Assembly (NCBI GenBank): GCA_001692895.1 | Contig: KV748177.1 | Span: forward strand, 3,758,130 to 3,822,129 | Length of the DNA: 64,000 bases | From: Cenococcum geophilum 1.58 | Lineage: Eukaryota > Ascomycota > Dothideomycetes > Gloniales > Gloniaceae | Direction: 5' to 3' | In this document: piece by piece, positions 33,183-44,690 of the stretch | How the letters are laid out: each line of letters opens with the position of its first letter | Position numbering within the stretch: the stretch's first letter is position 1 | Translations under genes and position numbers: made by a program | The notes under the pieces: model-generated | Seen by the model: the letters and a program-made list of their open reading frames with translations, nothing else | Database searches by the model: none | What the model was told of the DNA's origin: nothing

Positions 33183-34900
33183 ATGGTAAGATTGATCTCA
33201 CATGGGAAACGTGACACGGCTATCGACGGCAGTACGCGAGCTGACTCCCAGTCATAGGCCGAATCAACCATCATCTCCAACACCGCCAATGTGAGTTTTG
33301 CCTCGAAGCAGCCGCTTTTGAGGGTTTTGCCTTGAAGCAGCCACTTTTGAAGTTTATTAACATTTCCACAGCTTGAAAAATACCTGAAGCTCGACCAGAG
33401 GGGCGCCATCATCGCCGAGTACGTCTGGATTGACGGTTCCAACGGCCTCCGCTCCAAGTGCAGGGTCAGTGGTTTTCTCCCCTCTTCGTTCTCTGCAGTT
33501 CTGCTGCCCCTTGTCGTGAGCTTGTGAAATGGGGTGAGCTCATGNTTCCGATGGTGCGCCAATCGCGAAGCTTCGTCGTGGGATTCACCGCTTATCATGC
33601 AGCCCGTGATAAGGAGGGGTTAATGCCATTCAAGCCGCGCCACAATGCCCGACCAGAATGGCGGTCTACCCCTCCATCGTCCACAATTCCCATGCACATC
33701 CTCGTGCCCAATCTCATGCAAGATTACATGCTAACTTGCCACTTTCCGCTTTTAGACCCTCAAGCAGAAGCCTTCGGGCATCAAGGACCTCCCAGAATGG
33801 AATTTCGACGGCTCCTCAACCGGCCAGGCTCCAGGTGACAACTCTGATGTCTACCTCCGCCCCGTTGCCATGTACCCAGACCCCTTCCGTCTCGGCGACA
33901 ACATCCTCGTCATGTGCGAGACCTGGATGTCGGATGGCAAGCCCAACGCCTACAACTTCCGCCACGACGCTGCCGTCGTCATGGAGGCACACAAGGAGCA
34001 CGAGTTCTGGTTCGGTTTGGAGCAGGAATACACACTTCTCGACTTCTACGGCTGGCCGTATGGCTGGCCCAAGAACGGCTTTCCCGCTCCTCAGGGCCCA
34101 TACTACTGCGGTGTTGGTACTGGCAAGGTCTTCTGCAGAGACATTGTCGAGGCTCACTACAAGGCCTGCATGTATGCTCGCATCAACATCTCCGGCACCA
34201 ACGCCGAGGTCATGCCCGCTCAGTGGGAGTACCAAGTCGGCCCTTGCACCGGCATCAACTGTAAGCTCACCCGTGCAACGTTGCCCAAATTATCTTTCTC
34301 AACGCTAAAACTAACACAATCGCAGTGGGCGACGAGCTCTGGATGTCCCGCTTCCTTCTGCACCGTGTAGCCGAAGAATTCGGCGTCAAGGTGACTTTCG
34401 CACCCAAGCCCATCCCCGGTGACTGGAACGGTGCCGGTCTGCACACCAACGTATCAACCAAGGAGACGCGTGCCGAAGGCGGCATGAAGCACATTGAGGC
34501 AGCCATGGAGAAGCTGGCCTCGAGGCAAGCCGAGCACATGTCCGTCTACGGCGAGGACAACCAGCTGCGTATGACTGGCAAGCATGAGACTGCATCGTAC
34601 GACAAGTTCACCTGGGGTGTTGCCAACCGCGGTGCTTCGGTCCGCGTCAACCGTGCCTGCGCCGAGGAGGGCAAGGGTTACTTCGAGGATCGCCGCCCGG
34701 CATCCAACGCTGACCCATACCAGATCACTGGTATTATCGTTGAGACTGTATGTTCCATTCCAAAAAAATTTCCCATGAGATGTTGAACGTAATTACTGAC
34801 TTTTATCTAGCTCTGCGGCAAAGTTGAGGGTGCCGACATGACCAACCATGCCAGGGAGGCGGAATCTGCCATCCTGGACAACATCGTCACCAAGTCCTAA
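33183..34900 (+). CDS. glnA: Glutamine synthetase
   Basis: Six coding exons are predicted: 33183-33185, 33258-33290, 33372-33464, 33756-34260, 34326-34747 and 34811-34900, giving 381 residues. The enzyme makes glutamine from glutamate, ammonia and ATP in the cytosol. Eukaryotic GSII signatures are clear: the beta-grasp segment [14 protein letters not shown], then [18 protein letters not shown], the Glu-containing [11 protein letters not shown] metal and glutamate site, and [14 protein letters not shown] and [13 protein letters not shown] of the ATP/glutamate site. The first intron begins immediately after the ATG (ATG|GTAAGA), so the first coding exon is 3 bases. Intron 3 is unusually long (291 bp) and contains an ambiguous base at 33545. 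The leader is C/T-rich. Confidence 0.97.
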
Positions 34901-35724
34901 ATTCCCCAAACCCCCACCACCGGCGATCTTCTCCATCCCACTCTCCCCCGCCACACCCCTCACTTTTCAACACCCCACATCCTTACCCTTGATAAAACCC
35001 CGCACAAATCCCTAGACCCCGTGAACAATATGGAGCAACGATAGAATGACCTAGCATGTTTGGGCCTACGAAACTACCCCTTCTGTTCCGGCTGCTGGAA
35101 AGCTTCTTTTTTGGAAGGCGACCATAGTTGTTTTTCAAGTGCTGGAGTCAGCTAGAGAGTTGACTCTTTTTTCTTTATTTTGAAATAAATGAAATGTGTG
35201 TCGTTGTTTCCCTCCTTACTCCCACCTCTCCCACCTGTTTACAACAAACTACTTCTACCACGACCCACGACCCACGATCACCACTACTACTACCCTTGCT
35301 ACTATCACTATTACCATTACTACCCCATTTACTTGGCAACTACTTCCCGCACTACTATCATCCTCCCCCGATGTATGTAATCATAGAGAATGATGGATTG
35401 AAACGAGAGTCTGGATTGGGATGTATATGCGTGCATTGTGTGATGTGGTAAACCGCCGTGAGAGCATCCGAGCATCAAAGATGTTCGCTCTCCACCAGCA
35501 AGCCCAAAAAGCCCGTCCTGTCCCACACCGTCCCATCAAAACGACCTCGTCGCAACGAACCACGAGACAAGCCTCAACCAAGCCCGCTAGTTCCCCAGAC
35601 CAGACCAGACAGACAAGCAGCGACCCACAAGCCGTTCCATTCCCCAGCTCCATCCCTCTACCCCTCCAGCCACCCGCCCCACTACCCCTCAGCCCAAAGC
35701 GCCCAAACCAACCAGCCAAGCACC
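34901..35724. other. 3' flank of glutamine synthetase and low-complexity C/A/T tracts
   Basis: This holds the probable GS 3' UTR with A/T-rich end (about 35160-35190). A simple-sequence zone of CCCACGA and ACTACTACC units follows (about 35215-35370). The right end flanks the 3' end of MED1. No gene is seen. Confidence 0.5.
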
Positions 35725-37833
35725 CTAAGCCGCAGCCCGCCCCCGGACCCACTCCGCCCACACCCCAACATCCGCACACAAATCTAGCGCCCGCCCCAAC
35801 CGCTGCACCTCCTGCGCTGCCGCCGCCGCCGCCGCCGCTCCCGCTCCCGCTCCCACTGCAGACGCACCAGCAGCAGACGACGCAACATTCTGCTCCGCAA
35901 CCACAATCTCGGCATTCTGCAACACGGCGACCGAGACGACGAGCGGGGGTTTCGAAGCCACGGAGGGGGGCGCGAGGAGGAATGGCGCGGTGGGGGGAGA
36001 GAGGGGCAGCGGGCCGGAGGGGGAGGCGGGGAAGAAGGCGCGGGTTAGGAGGGAGGAGAGGAAGGCGTATTGGCGGAGGGTCTGCGCGAGGGGGTGGGAT
36101 GTTAGTTTGGGGGTTGGTTTCAGGGGGGGGAGGATCTGGGAAGGGGTGGATTCGGAGGAAGACAGGTCAGGGGAATAAAAAACCACTTACGGGGAGAATC
36201 TCCACTAGCTGCCGCGGATGGCTAAACGGCACCTCGTCCAGCACGCGCGCATACTCGGTCTTGGTCACAAACAGCGCGTTCGCATGCCTCCGCTCCACCT
36301 CCGCCTCCTCCCCCCGGCCATCTCTCCCAGCAACAACCAGCACGCTCCGCTCGCTGCGTATCTCGCGCGTCTCCCCCGCCAGCCCCATCGCCCCCGGATC
36401 CGCCTCCCCGGGCCGCAGCGCCAAGCCCTCGAACGTCGTCGGCCGGATCGACTCGCTCGGGATCGACGGCAGGATATTGACCGCCACGGACAGCGGCACC
36501 ACCAGCGGCGGGCTCAGCTTCGCGATGAAGCGGATGTTGGGCAGGCGGCCCACGCCCGCAGTCGCATCGGCGCCGAGGTTCATCGCGTCGTCGTCCGGGT
36601 CGTGCGCCTCGGGCCCGGTCGACGGGATGTAGGTCGGCGGTGGCTCGAGCCAGTCGATGCTGGGCCCGCCGTCGAAGATGCTGGAGGGGTCGGAGGCGGG
36701 CTTCTCGATCTGCGGCGAGATCCAGGCGTCCGAGATGCGCATTGAGGGGTAGAGCCCCGCGGGCGAGGACTCGCACTCGATGGTCAGCGAGTAGATCCTA
36801 TTCACGTCCGCGTCCGCGTCCGCGAGATCCTCCGAGGCGTCGCTGTCGATGTCCATGCGCGTCGACGCGGGCGTGCCCGGGGCAGTCTTCTGGGCGGGTT
36901 TCGAAGGCGGCGGCAGGATGTGGCGGCGGTCCATCCAGTATTCGAGGGCGAGGCCAACGCACTTGCCGGCGTTCATGCGGGGGCGGCCGCTCTTCTTGCA
37001 CAGGACCTCGCGCTCGGCCTTCTCGTTGGCGGCGGCGGTCGGGGAGGAGGATGAGGCGGCATCGAAGAGGGCCAGCGCGGCCTTCTTCTCGTGCTCGAAC
37101 AGCCGGCGTAGGCTGGTGTAGACGCCCGAGATGGCCTCGAAGCAGTTCACTTCGGGCGTGCTCAGCCGGTCCATTCGCGCCAGCCGCTCCAGGTTGTGCG
37201 CGAACCGGTCCAGCGTCAGGTTTATGCTGGCCACGCCCGGCGGAGGCGTCAGGTCGTCCTGCAGCATCTTCGCGGCCGAGGTCGAGAACGCCGTGACGGA
37301 TTTGCCGGATGGTATGTCCACCGCGATGCGCTCCACGGTATCGGAAGCCCAGTCAATCTGCAGGCAACTTAGCAACTACCCCCCGCCTAACACGCCTTCA
37401 GCTTGCGCAAGCAGGCCGACAGACTCACATCAAGCACAATGCCCTTCCCCGCAATCCCCATGCTCTTCTTCCCCTCGCCCTGCTCGCCCGGCATATAAGC
37501 AAGTCCCAGCCCACACCGCTGACACAGGCTCCGCACGCCCTCCTGGCTCACCCTGCCCGGGCGCGCCCCGACCGTCGCAATCACGGCCTCCAGCCGCCGC
37601 CGCCTCTCCTCGTCGTCCGCACGCCCGCCCATCGAGCTGCCCGCTAGCCCCAGCCCGCCCAGCCCGCTCATGCCGCTCATGCTGATCCCCATGCCCACGC
37701 CGCCTTCCAGCGATAGCCCCAGCGCGGCCGGTGAGTCGAAGTTCATCATGCTGGGCACGCTGCGGGGCGCTGGCGAGGAGAAGGCGGCGAGGTGTTTCTG
37801 CGGCGTGTTTGTGGAGGGTGTGGGCGTCGTCAT
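35725..37833 (-). CDS. MED1: Mediator complex subunit 1 (fungal Med1)
   Basis: Exons 37833-37429, 37357-36191 and 36081-35725 (introns 71 and 109 bp) give 642 residues. Med1 sits in the Middle module of Mediator and links activators to RNA polymerase II. A Gly/Met-rich N-terminus is followed by the Med1 start EERRRRLEAVIATVGARPGRVSQEGV, then KGIVLDIDWASDTVERIAVDIP, SINLTLDRFAHNLERLARMDRLSTPEVNCFEAISGVYTSLRRLFEHEK and, in the last exon, QLVEILPTLRQYAFLSSLL, all in the family order. The C-terminus is Ala-rich, with a run of eight Ala. Codon use is strikingly GC-rich in exon 2. The family call rests on this collinear pattern. Confidence 0.85.
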
Positions 37834-38610
37834 TTTGGGAGGTGGTGGGAGAGTGGTAGTGGTAATGGGATGGTACGTTGGGGTGCTCGAGCTGGTAAGG
37901 TTGCGGATCTCTATTGTTGTTGTTTCACTCAATTGGTGAGGCGTAGAGGAAATGTTACATTGTGTGGGTTGGTGGGGAAGGTTTTGGTGAGAAAGGTGGT
38001 GGACGCGAGGAATGGATGGGATTCGCGAAAGCTCTAGCTCCGCCCGCATTGCAGAATTAGTACACGTCTTGATTATGTGGTCATAGCTCGCGTTTCTAAC
38101 CGTGCAGATGAATATCCACTATCTATATGTTTTTGTTCAGTCTCTAAAATGTCTTCGTAGATCGACCCTAATCTTGGAGGTCGATTTCAGCTGACTGAAT
38201 GCACCGTGCGCCATTTAATCCTTGACAGCTATACCTTAGTCATGCCCTTGAGAAGGGCTTTATAACTTTTAACAAGACTTGAAAGTATTTCATTGAAGGC
38301 TTATGGAGCTTTAATTTACTTGTGATCTAGGTATAGTATTCTGAAGTACTTGCGGAGCTCGCCTAAAATGAAACAAATCGCAACTGAAGCAGTGCAGGCC
38401 ACCTGTATATCATAGAAGAATTTAGAGTATTCCACTATAGGATAATTTGGGACACCTGGGTGCTCCTAGATTCGTTAAGCACAGAAACAATTTCATGCTT
38501 TTCAACAGCCGCAAAAACCCCAGATATGTCTACCCATGGATATCATAACTCGAAGCTGACTCCTATAACTCCATATTTTATGCTACCAGACCATTTTCAA
38601 TAACCCAGAC
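37834..38610. other. Intergenic, MED1 promoter side
   Basis: The 200 bases next to MED1 are a pyrimidine- and purine-rich leader, and the rest is AT-rich. No gene or repeat recognised. Confidence 0.4.
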
Positions 38611-39265
38611 TCAGTCCACCAAAACAAGATCCTGGTAGTCAACAACGCTGCTGCGCCCAGATGCCTCATTCGCCTTCGCCTTCCCCCGACGTGAAGTGCG
38701 CTGCAAACTGCCAGCTCCGCCACTTGTCAACGTCTTCTTCCTTCCTCTCGTATAAACAGGTGCGAACTCAATTGTGCTCGTGCTCGCAACGTCACTTCCC
38801 ATTGCATCTTCCTCCGCGCCACCCTGAGTATATTCTGCCGCACCCTCAATCATCAACCTATTCACCCTTCCTACGGGTTCAACTCGCTCGATCTGTCTGG
38901 CCCTCTTCTTTGGCCTCGCTGCTACTTCGTTCTCCTTCGCTTCCGCTTCTTTCTGCCTCTGTTCCATCTCCCAACGCTTCCGGATCTCATCTTCGGCTTT
39001 ATTTTCTAGGCAGTGAAAAGAAGCATGATGGGCGCAACCGTCGCATTCGAAAGTCGTGAAGCTCTACACTACGTCAGCTACGTCGCCTTCACCTTGCATA
39101 ATCGGGGAGTTATGGAGATTTAGAAGAACTGACCTTCAGAGGATGCAGCATGAATCTCAAGCACGGACATCGAGGAGAGACGAGCGACTGTTTATAATTG
39201 CATTGACCTCGTGGTGGAGCGTAGTTCATCCGTGCCCAGATGTTGGACTCGGTGTTTGAAGCCAT
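38611..39265 (-). CDS. Small zinc-binding fungal protein, unknown function
   Basis: Exons 39265-39134 and 39063-38611 (70-bp intron, GTCAGT...GTGTAG) give 194 residues. The first 75 residues hold a compact Cys/His module: QCNYKQSLVSPRCPCLRF..., then FECDGCAHHASFHCLEN. A charged helix (ENKAEDEIRKRWEMEQRQKEAEAKENE) and a basic, disordered tail with a possible nuclear signal (RPKKRARQ) follow. The intron falls inside the zinc module, and the module is complete only after splicing, which supports the model. No orthologue name is recognised; a nuclear location is inferred. Confidence 0.8.
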
Positions 39266-40505
39266 TGGGTTTTATTCCGATTTCTAGGGAACTATAACGA
39301 GCTTATGTGTTACTTAAAAGGAGTGACAAGACCTCAGGGAGTCGCAGCGAATTGAATCCAGTAAGTAGTAAAGCCATGGTTCGCATGTAAGAAGATGCCG
39401 CGGTTTGGAAGGTGTGCAACCGTGAAATTCAAGGATTAGATTACAGCTGACTAAGGGGATGTTCGGTTGCCTCAAATTCAGTTTCGTCTGTGCAGCCTCA
39501 AAATTTTAATGTTCCTCTCACCACTCGCAAAACGCCAGAATAGCACGCTAAAATATTGGCAACTTTACCGTATACAGCTTCTGAAATGGTGCTCTTGGCG
39601 TCATTTCAAGATGGAGCTCGAAGGTTCAGATTCAATTTCAATATGAAGTCTCTATATTGCACACGCCCGTGCTTTTACAAAGCCACAAACGCGTACCAAA
39701 CTAGGAAGGAACGCGTTCCTTTCTGCCGGACTTTCAGTTCAGATCTAATCCGAAGTTTTGCAACCGAACACCGCCTAACAAAACTAGTTACTCTTTCAAC
39801 ACCATAATTTACACTCCAGACAATAACTGATAGACGGCATCCAATCTCTTCATCTAACGTCATCATGGCGAAAATAGAAACTGATCCAAAGCCAATAAAA
39901 AGCAGTTACATTAATGCCCATTCACTATCCGGATTTCGTCCGCGATGATTCCACATCAGACCAGGCTTGCGATTATTTGGAATTCAAGGGCCGGGCCTAG
40001 CCGTAGTCCACCGCCATACAAGGGGGTAACATGAGCGGGCCACCAGCGCTCCTGCAAGCGTCTCCTGCTAGTTTTACATCGCCACATTGCCACATTAAAA
40101 CAGGTGCTTATTCAGTATCCCGTAGGGCCTCCATCTGCAGTATATTGCCTACGTATTCTGGCAGCTTCTTTACCTTTGTAATTTAAGAATTACTACTCAT
40201 GAGCCATATGCAATATGGCTAAAACCACGCCAACGCTAGCAGGGAGCGCTGGTGGCCCGCTCAGGTAGCCCCCTTGTACCTACAAGGCGTAAGTCGGTGT
40301 AAGAGGAAAGGATGACAGAATAGTCATCACAAGCCCAGGCCCCCCATTCACGTGAGATTAACCAGGGTGTAAGCGGGCCGGACCGCGAGATTCGGAGTCA
40401 ATTGATACAAACTTAGTTGGTATAATTACCTCTTTTCAAGCTCTTTCAGATAAAGTTCACCCGGCTACATATATATCTTCCTTACTCAAAAAACAGCTCT
40501 TTAAC
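39266..40505. other. Intergenic with one TA-flanked MITE
   Basis: AT-rich sequence without a supported gene. A 258-bp inverted-repeat element occupies 40019-40276. The last 120 bases are the promoter of the GFA-family gene, with a TATATATC box near 40470. Confidence 0.5.
40019..40276. mobile_element. Tc1/mariner-type MITE, 258 bp, TA target duplication
   Basis: The terminal repeat starts CAAGGGGG and contains GAGCGGGCCACCAGCGCT. It matches the reverse complement of the right end over about 43 bp with a few differences. TA dinucleotides lie directly outside at 40017-40018 and 40277-40278, the insertion signature of the Tc1/mariner superfamily. The centre is non-coding. Confidence 0.85.
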
Positions 40506-40965
40506 ATGTCTGAAGGAGGTTGCTTCTGCGGGAATGTACGGTATTCCGTGTCTGGCGAGCCCGTAACCACTGTAGGTTTCTTGATTCCGTCATAACCTCC
40601 TTAGCTCACTCTATCCGAAGGCGCTTTGTCACTGCCTTGATTGCCGCAAAATTAGCGGGAGCACTTACAGCACCAACATGATCATCAAGGAAGACGGTTT
40701 CAAGGTGCTCTCTGGAAACGCCAAACCAATCTCCAAGATTGGTGATAGCGGTAACACTATCACGAGCCACTTCTGCGGCGACTGCGGTTCCACAATGTGG
40801 CGAGACGGCCCAAGTTTTCCGGGTCTCAAGATTATTAAGGTGGGAACATTGGATGATGTTGATGCACTAGCAAAGGCAAAGCCGACACTTGAATTGTTTG
40901 CTCCTACACGTGTTGATTGGGTCAACGAGATTCCAGGCGCCGCCCAGAAACAAACTATGTCTTAA
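40506..40965 (+). CDS. GFA-family protein (CENP-V/GFA domain, Zn-binding)
   Basis: Exons 40506-40571 and 40621-40965 (49-bp intron, GTAGGT...CCGAAG) give 136 residues. The three GFA zinc motifs are present in order: GGCFCGNVRYSV (CxCG), ALCHCLDCRKISGSTYS (created only by splicing) and HFCGDCGSTMWRDG. Family members are annotated as glutathione-dependent formaldehyde-activating enzymes, but most fungal paralogues have no demonstrated substrate, so only the fold is certain. The gene is convergent with TFB5, with 240 bp between the stop codons. Confidence 0.92.
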
Positions 40966-41205
40966 GCGGCTGGACAGCCAGCAATGTTTTCAGCATGTTT
41001 CGGATGTGAGGGGATCAGTGAAAGCGGATTGAGCGTAGTGTTTAGAGGCCTTGGAAAAGAAGTTTGCTGAAATACCCCGAATAAAAAGTATTATTCCTTC
41101 CACTTTTGAGTCTTTCCATGGTGAAAGAGCCGTTAGAAGAGTTACTCGGAATCAGAGCTCTCAGCCTCGCGGAGTGTCGTTTTCAAAGTCTATAAAAACC
41201 ATCGG

Positions 41206-41547
41206 TCAGAAAACTAATAAGCAATCGGAGTGGGGTTTCAGTGCAGTACTGACTTGATTGAGTCTCTGCCTAAGCTCCTCCAGTTTGGTTTCCTTTATCA
41301 CAAGGTGCTCATCATCAAGGTCCTCAACAATGATGTCGTTGCGTTCCGAGTCGATTTTCACAATTATAGCTTTAATAGATGCGTCGCATTCGACAAGAAC
41401 ACCTAGTTAGGTTAGCCAGTCAGAACTGGAAGAGTAAGACGGATAAAGTATTAGAAGAGATGCAGGCTAATATTTAACAAGCAATTCCTATCATCTTTTC
41501 AATAAGAGTAAAGCAAATCAGTACTCACCTCTAACGGCCTTTGGCAT
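41206..41547 (-). CDS. TFB5: General transcription and DNA repair factor IIH subunit TFB5
   Basis: A tiny first coding exon (41547-41529, MPKAVR plus one base) is joined by a 126-bp intron (GTGAGT...AACTAG) to 41402-41206, giving 71 residues, the usual TFB5/TTDA length. The sequence MPKAVRGVLVECDASIKAI, then the VKIDSE and IVEDLDDEHLVIKE stretches, follows the family closely. TFB5 stabilises TFIIH through the p52 subunit (Tfb2) and stimulates the XPB helicase in nucleotide-excision repair. The C-terminus (LKPHSDCLLVF) diverges, as is common. The gene is divergent from the membrane-protein gene starting at 41935. Confidence 0.9.
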
Positions 41548-41934
41548 TTCCGTAAGGTCAAACGGATGTCGTCTTTTTATAGTGATAATTTGAATGGTGT
41601 TTTGGAGAAGGATGAGTTGCAGGCAGGGAAGGTCGGACATCGAAATCATGTAATCGCCGTGCGCCTATCTTAGAACGGCTTAGATCCCTTGCGCTTCCGC
41701 TCGCCGAGCAGCATCTAAAAGCATCCGCAAAGTAATCATGAACTCCCTTGATGAGCCCAGCCGTTTTGGAGATACCCTCCAATTTCTAACCGTGAAGCCG
41801 TCATGATCTTGTTGTAGCACTCCTCTTGCCTTTTTCTTGCTCTTTCTCTTCGGCTTGTTTATTTCCTACTATTCCTCACGCGACACCCTTTCCTTACTTT
41901 TACCCATACTATTATTTCATTCCTCTTTGCTGGA

Positions 41935-42846
41935 ATGAGACCTACACGATTATGCCGGCCATGCAGATGCGGTAACCGTATGCATCTTCTCTCTAGTCCA
42001 CTTCTATTCCTCTCCATGATCCTACCGGCTCCCTCTTTCGCACAACTTACGTCTGATCTCGTACCTTCTACAACCCCCAAATCGCCAGCACCTTCTGCAG
42101 CAACGGCTGCAGCACCATTGAACATACCAAGCTCATTCTCAACCGCAATTTCACCTCCTGCTAGCATTACCTCTTCGATACTCCCATTACTGTCCTCCTC
42201 AATCTCCAATGCTTCGACTCCCATTACTGCAGACAACGCTCCACAGCTATACCCCGCGTCCACCTCTCCTAGCACCTCTGACAATGCAGCCGACGACCGC
42301 AAGACCCGCCTCCTCAACTACTATTTCGTTTTCCTCGCATTCTTCGCCCTACTTCTCTGCGCAGGAGTTTATCTTCTCCATCGAAGAAAGCGGCAGATAA
42401 AATCCCGGTTACGAAATAGTGGGCAGAACGCACTGGCACGAGATCTTGATGGATGGGTCGGTACAGCTCGATGGGTGCATGGTAGTTGGCGAGGAGGCGC
42501 GGGTGGAGGACTTTCGAGGCGTGAAGAAGGGCTCAACGAGCACGGAGAAGCCCCCCCACCGTATCAGCCGCTGGCTGACGCCACAACCGCAGGGAATACT
42601 GATGCTGAAGGGTCGGAGGCATTGCGGCCAGGCACTGCCCAAGATGCGGTCACCGGGCTGACAATACCATTACGGACGCTATCGAGAGATGGCCGGGCGA
42701 CGCTGAAGCCACCCGGGTACCAAGATACAATTCATCCAATGAGTATTGAGAGCAGTACGCGGCCCAACACGGCTGAGCTCCCTCCTAACTCTTCTACAGG
42801 AGATCTTCTAAGAGATTCGGAGCGACGTCCGGATCTCACCACCTAG
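41935..42846 (+). CDS. Single-pass membrane protein with Ser/Thr-rich ectodomain and two PY motifs
   Basis: This 303-residue intronless frame has a hydrophobic signal sequence (MHLLSSPLLFLSMILPAPSFA, residues 16-36), a Ser/Thr/Pro-rich, probably O-mannosylated ectodomain to about residue 120, one transmembrane helix (about 127-148) and a basic stop-transfer (HRRKRQIKSR). The cytoplasmic tail has PPPY (207-210) and PPGY (259-262), both fitting the PPxY motif bound by WW domains of Nedd4/Rsp5 ligases. Type I topology is inferred. The second ATG at 41980 would give a cleaner signal peptide. Function unknown; a sensor- or adaptor-like role is speculative. Confidence 0.8.
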   Translation: MRPTRLCRPCRCGNRMHLLSSPLLFLSMILPAPSFAQLTSDLVPSTTPKSPAPSAATAAAPLNIPSSFSTAISPPASITSSILPLLSSSISNASTPITADNAPQLYPASTSPSTSDNAADDRKTRLLNYYFVFLAFFALLLCAGVYLLHRRKRQIKSRLRNSGQNALARDLDGWVGTARWVHGSWRGGAGGGLSRREEGLNEHGEAPPPYQPLADATTAGNTDAEGSEALRPGTAQDAVTGLTIPLRTLSRDGRATLKPPGYQDTIHPMSIESSTRPNTAELPPNSSTGDLLRDSERRPDLTT

Positions 42847-43481
42847 GCGTTTCTGGTGCCTATTTGGAGCCGTTTTGGTTTTGGACTCCATTTGTCTTAA
42901 AAGTTGGGCAGATACATCATTGAATGATTTCGACTATGGAAAGTCTAAAAGGTAGACTAATGCAAATTACACCTTATTCTGTGATCAGCACATGTACTTC
43001 CATCCCAAGTCCTTGCCTTACAGATGGAGAAATACTTCATTGGTACGCTGTCCATCTAGATCCTTCAATGAGACATACGTTGCATTAATAGAGTAAATGT
43101 GCGTGCAACCAATTGATATAACAGGTTCGAATGGCCCACAAAGTGGGAAAGGATGGTAACTGCAAGCGATGGCTAATCGCGGTACCAACCTATATCGACA
43201 AGACTCCACCACGATACCATCTTCGACATTAAGCACATTTTCAACCCTTTTTGCAGCACAAACTTATGAAGCATTTTCAACTCTTTGATCTAACCGCTTG
43301 TAAATTATCGTTTTTCCCGAAAGGCAATGCATGNGATCTATGCCTAGCGTATCTCCGAACTTCACTGTTCTCGGAAAATCTGCATAGTTGTGACCTCGCA
43401 AGATTCCATTCAACCTGCCCCAAAAGCACTTCATTTAAATTTCTGACTATCCACGAGAGGGAATCCGCAAAGATCAGTTCC
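42847..43481. other. Intergenic
   Basis: No gene supported. A frame open from 43251 runs into the HET-domain relic and contains an ambiguous base at 43334. Confidence 0.4.
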
Positions 43482-44690
43482 ATGAATGACGAAAACACTA
43501 TTTCTAGTGAACACCGACCACCTCCCTCGGACTCCATCCAAGAAGGCTATCTTTGTACGGCCTGCAGCGATATTGATTTCGAAACAGTTTTTCGTTTCAC
43601 CAAACCAATCGATAAGGATCGTGGCGTTCTCGTGGCAGTATTAGGAAATCGCCTGGGCTCAAAGAATGCTGCTACCTGTCCTTTCCGCACACTGCTCCGT
43701 TTAATGCTTACAGCGGAAGAATTAGCTTCTGAGGAGCTTCACAAATACCAACTACGAACGTTCGCTATTCCTTCGGTTCTTCGATCAATTTTATATATAG
43801 ATAGGTGGGAGAGTATAAGAAATATGGCAATGTGATCCTTGCTCTCATCCCTGAATGGGATCTGAAGAACAGAGTCTGCCCCATTTCATACCGCAATAGG
43901 CATGGCTACATTGGTAGCATCAACACTGGCAGCCCCAAGCATCGATGAACTGGCCACGATTAATCCCCCTATGGTTGATTATGAAGTATTGCGAGGATGG
44001 TTTCATGTTTGCCGCAAGTTTCATGACCAGCACGAATCATGTGGCTTGGGAAATACTTATAGCCCAAGTCATTTAAAGTCATAGACTGCAGGAAGCTAAC
44101 TGTCGTCCCGGCTCCTTCCAACTGTTTGTATGCTGCGCTAGGTTATGTATGGGGTCAGCCTAAACCTACAGAAGTTTATGGAGGTAACCAACAGACTACA
44201 GATTCACAAACTAATCCAGCTTCTCAACTTGATTTTAACGGGTTGCCTCCAGCCATTCAAAGTGCTATCACAGTTACCAGCAATCTTGGCTTCTTCTTCC
44301 TCTAGGTAGACAAATACTGCATCGACCAGGGGGACAATAAAGACAAACACGACTAGATTCGAACCATTTTTGGGTGTTCTAAGTTCACCATTACCGCGGC
44401 AGCCGGATCTGACGAAACTATGGGGCTTCCGGGAATAAGAAGCGTTTTAAGAAGGCCCCAGCCTTCAGCCACCATAAGGGGTATGCATCTAGTAGCAGAC
44501 ATCGAAATGATCTACTAGAGGCTGGACTTACCAAGAAGCCATCCTTTCTAAGCGTCGTGTTGTCTTTACTGAAGAGCAAATGTATTTTGAATGCAAAGGA
44601 ATGCTTTGTTGGGAAGCCATGGACCCAGTATTGATTGAACACTATGTTTACTAAGAGGAGACATAGTGTAAGCTTTTGCAGTGTGTGGGA
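43482..44690 (+). pseudogene. Heterokaryon-incompatibility (HET) domain protein, inactivated
   Basis: Reading begins at an ATG at 43482 (MNDENTISSEHRPPPSD). Across several stops and frame changes, the HET signatures appear in order: YAALGYVWG near 44131-44155, GLPPAIQSAITVTSNLGFFFL then VDKYCIDQGDNKDKHD near 44244-44352, IFGCSKFTITAAAGSD near 44366-44415, and a WTYQEAILSKRRVVFTEEQM-type block near 44523-44582. The interruptions include TAG where the family has Trp (before VDKYCIDQ) and TAG where it has Gln (after KDKHD), both consistent with RIP-type C-to-T changes on either strand. HET proteins trigger cell death on non-self fusion; this copy cannot make an intact one. Confidence 0.82.
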
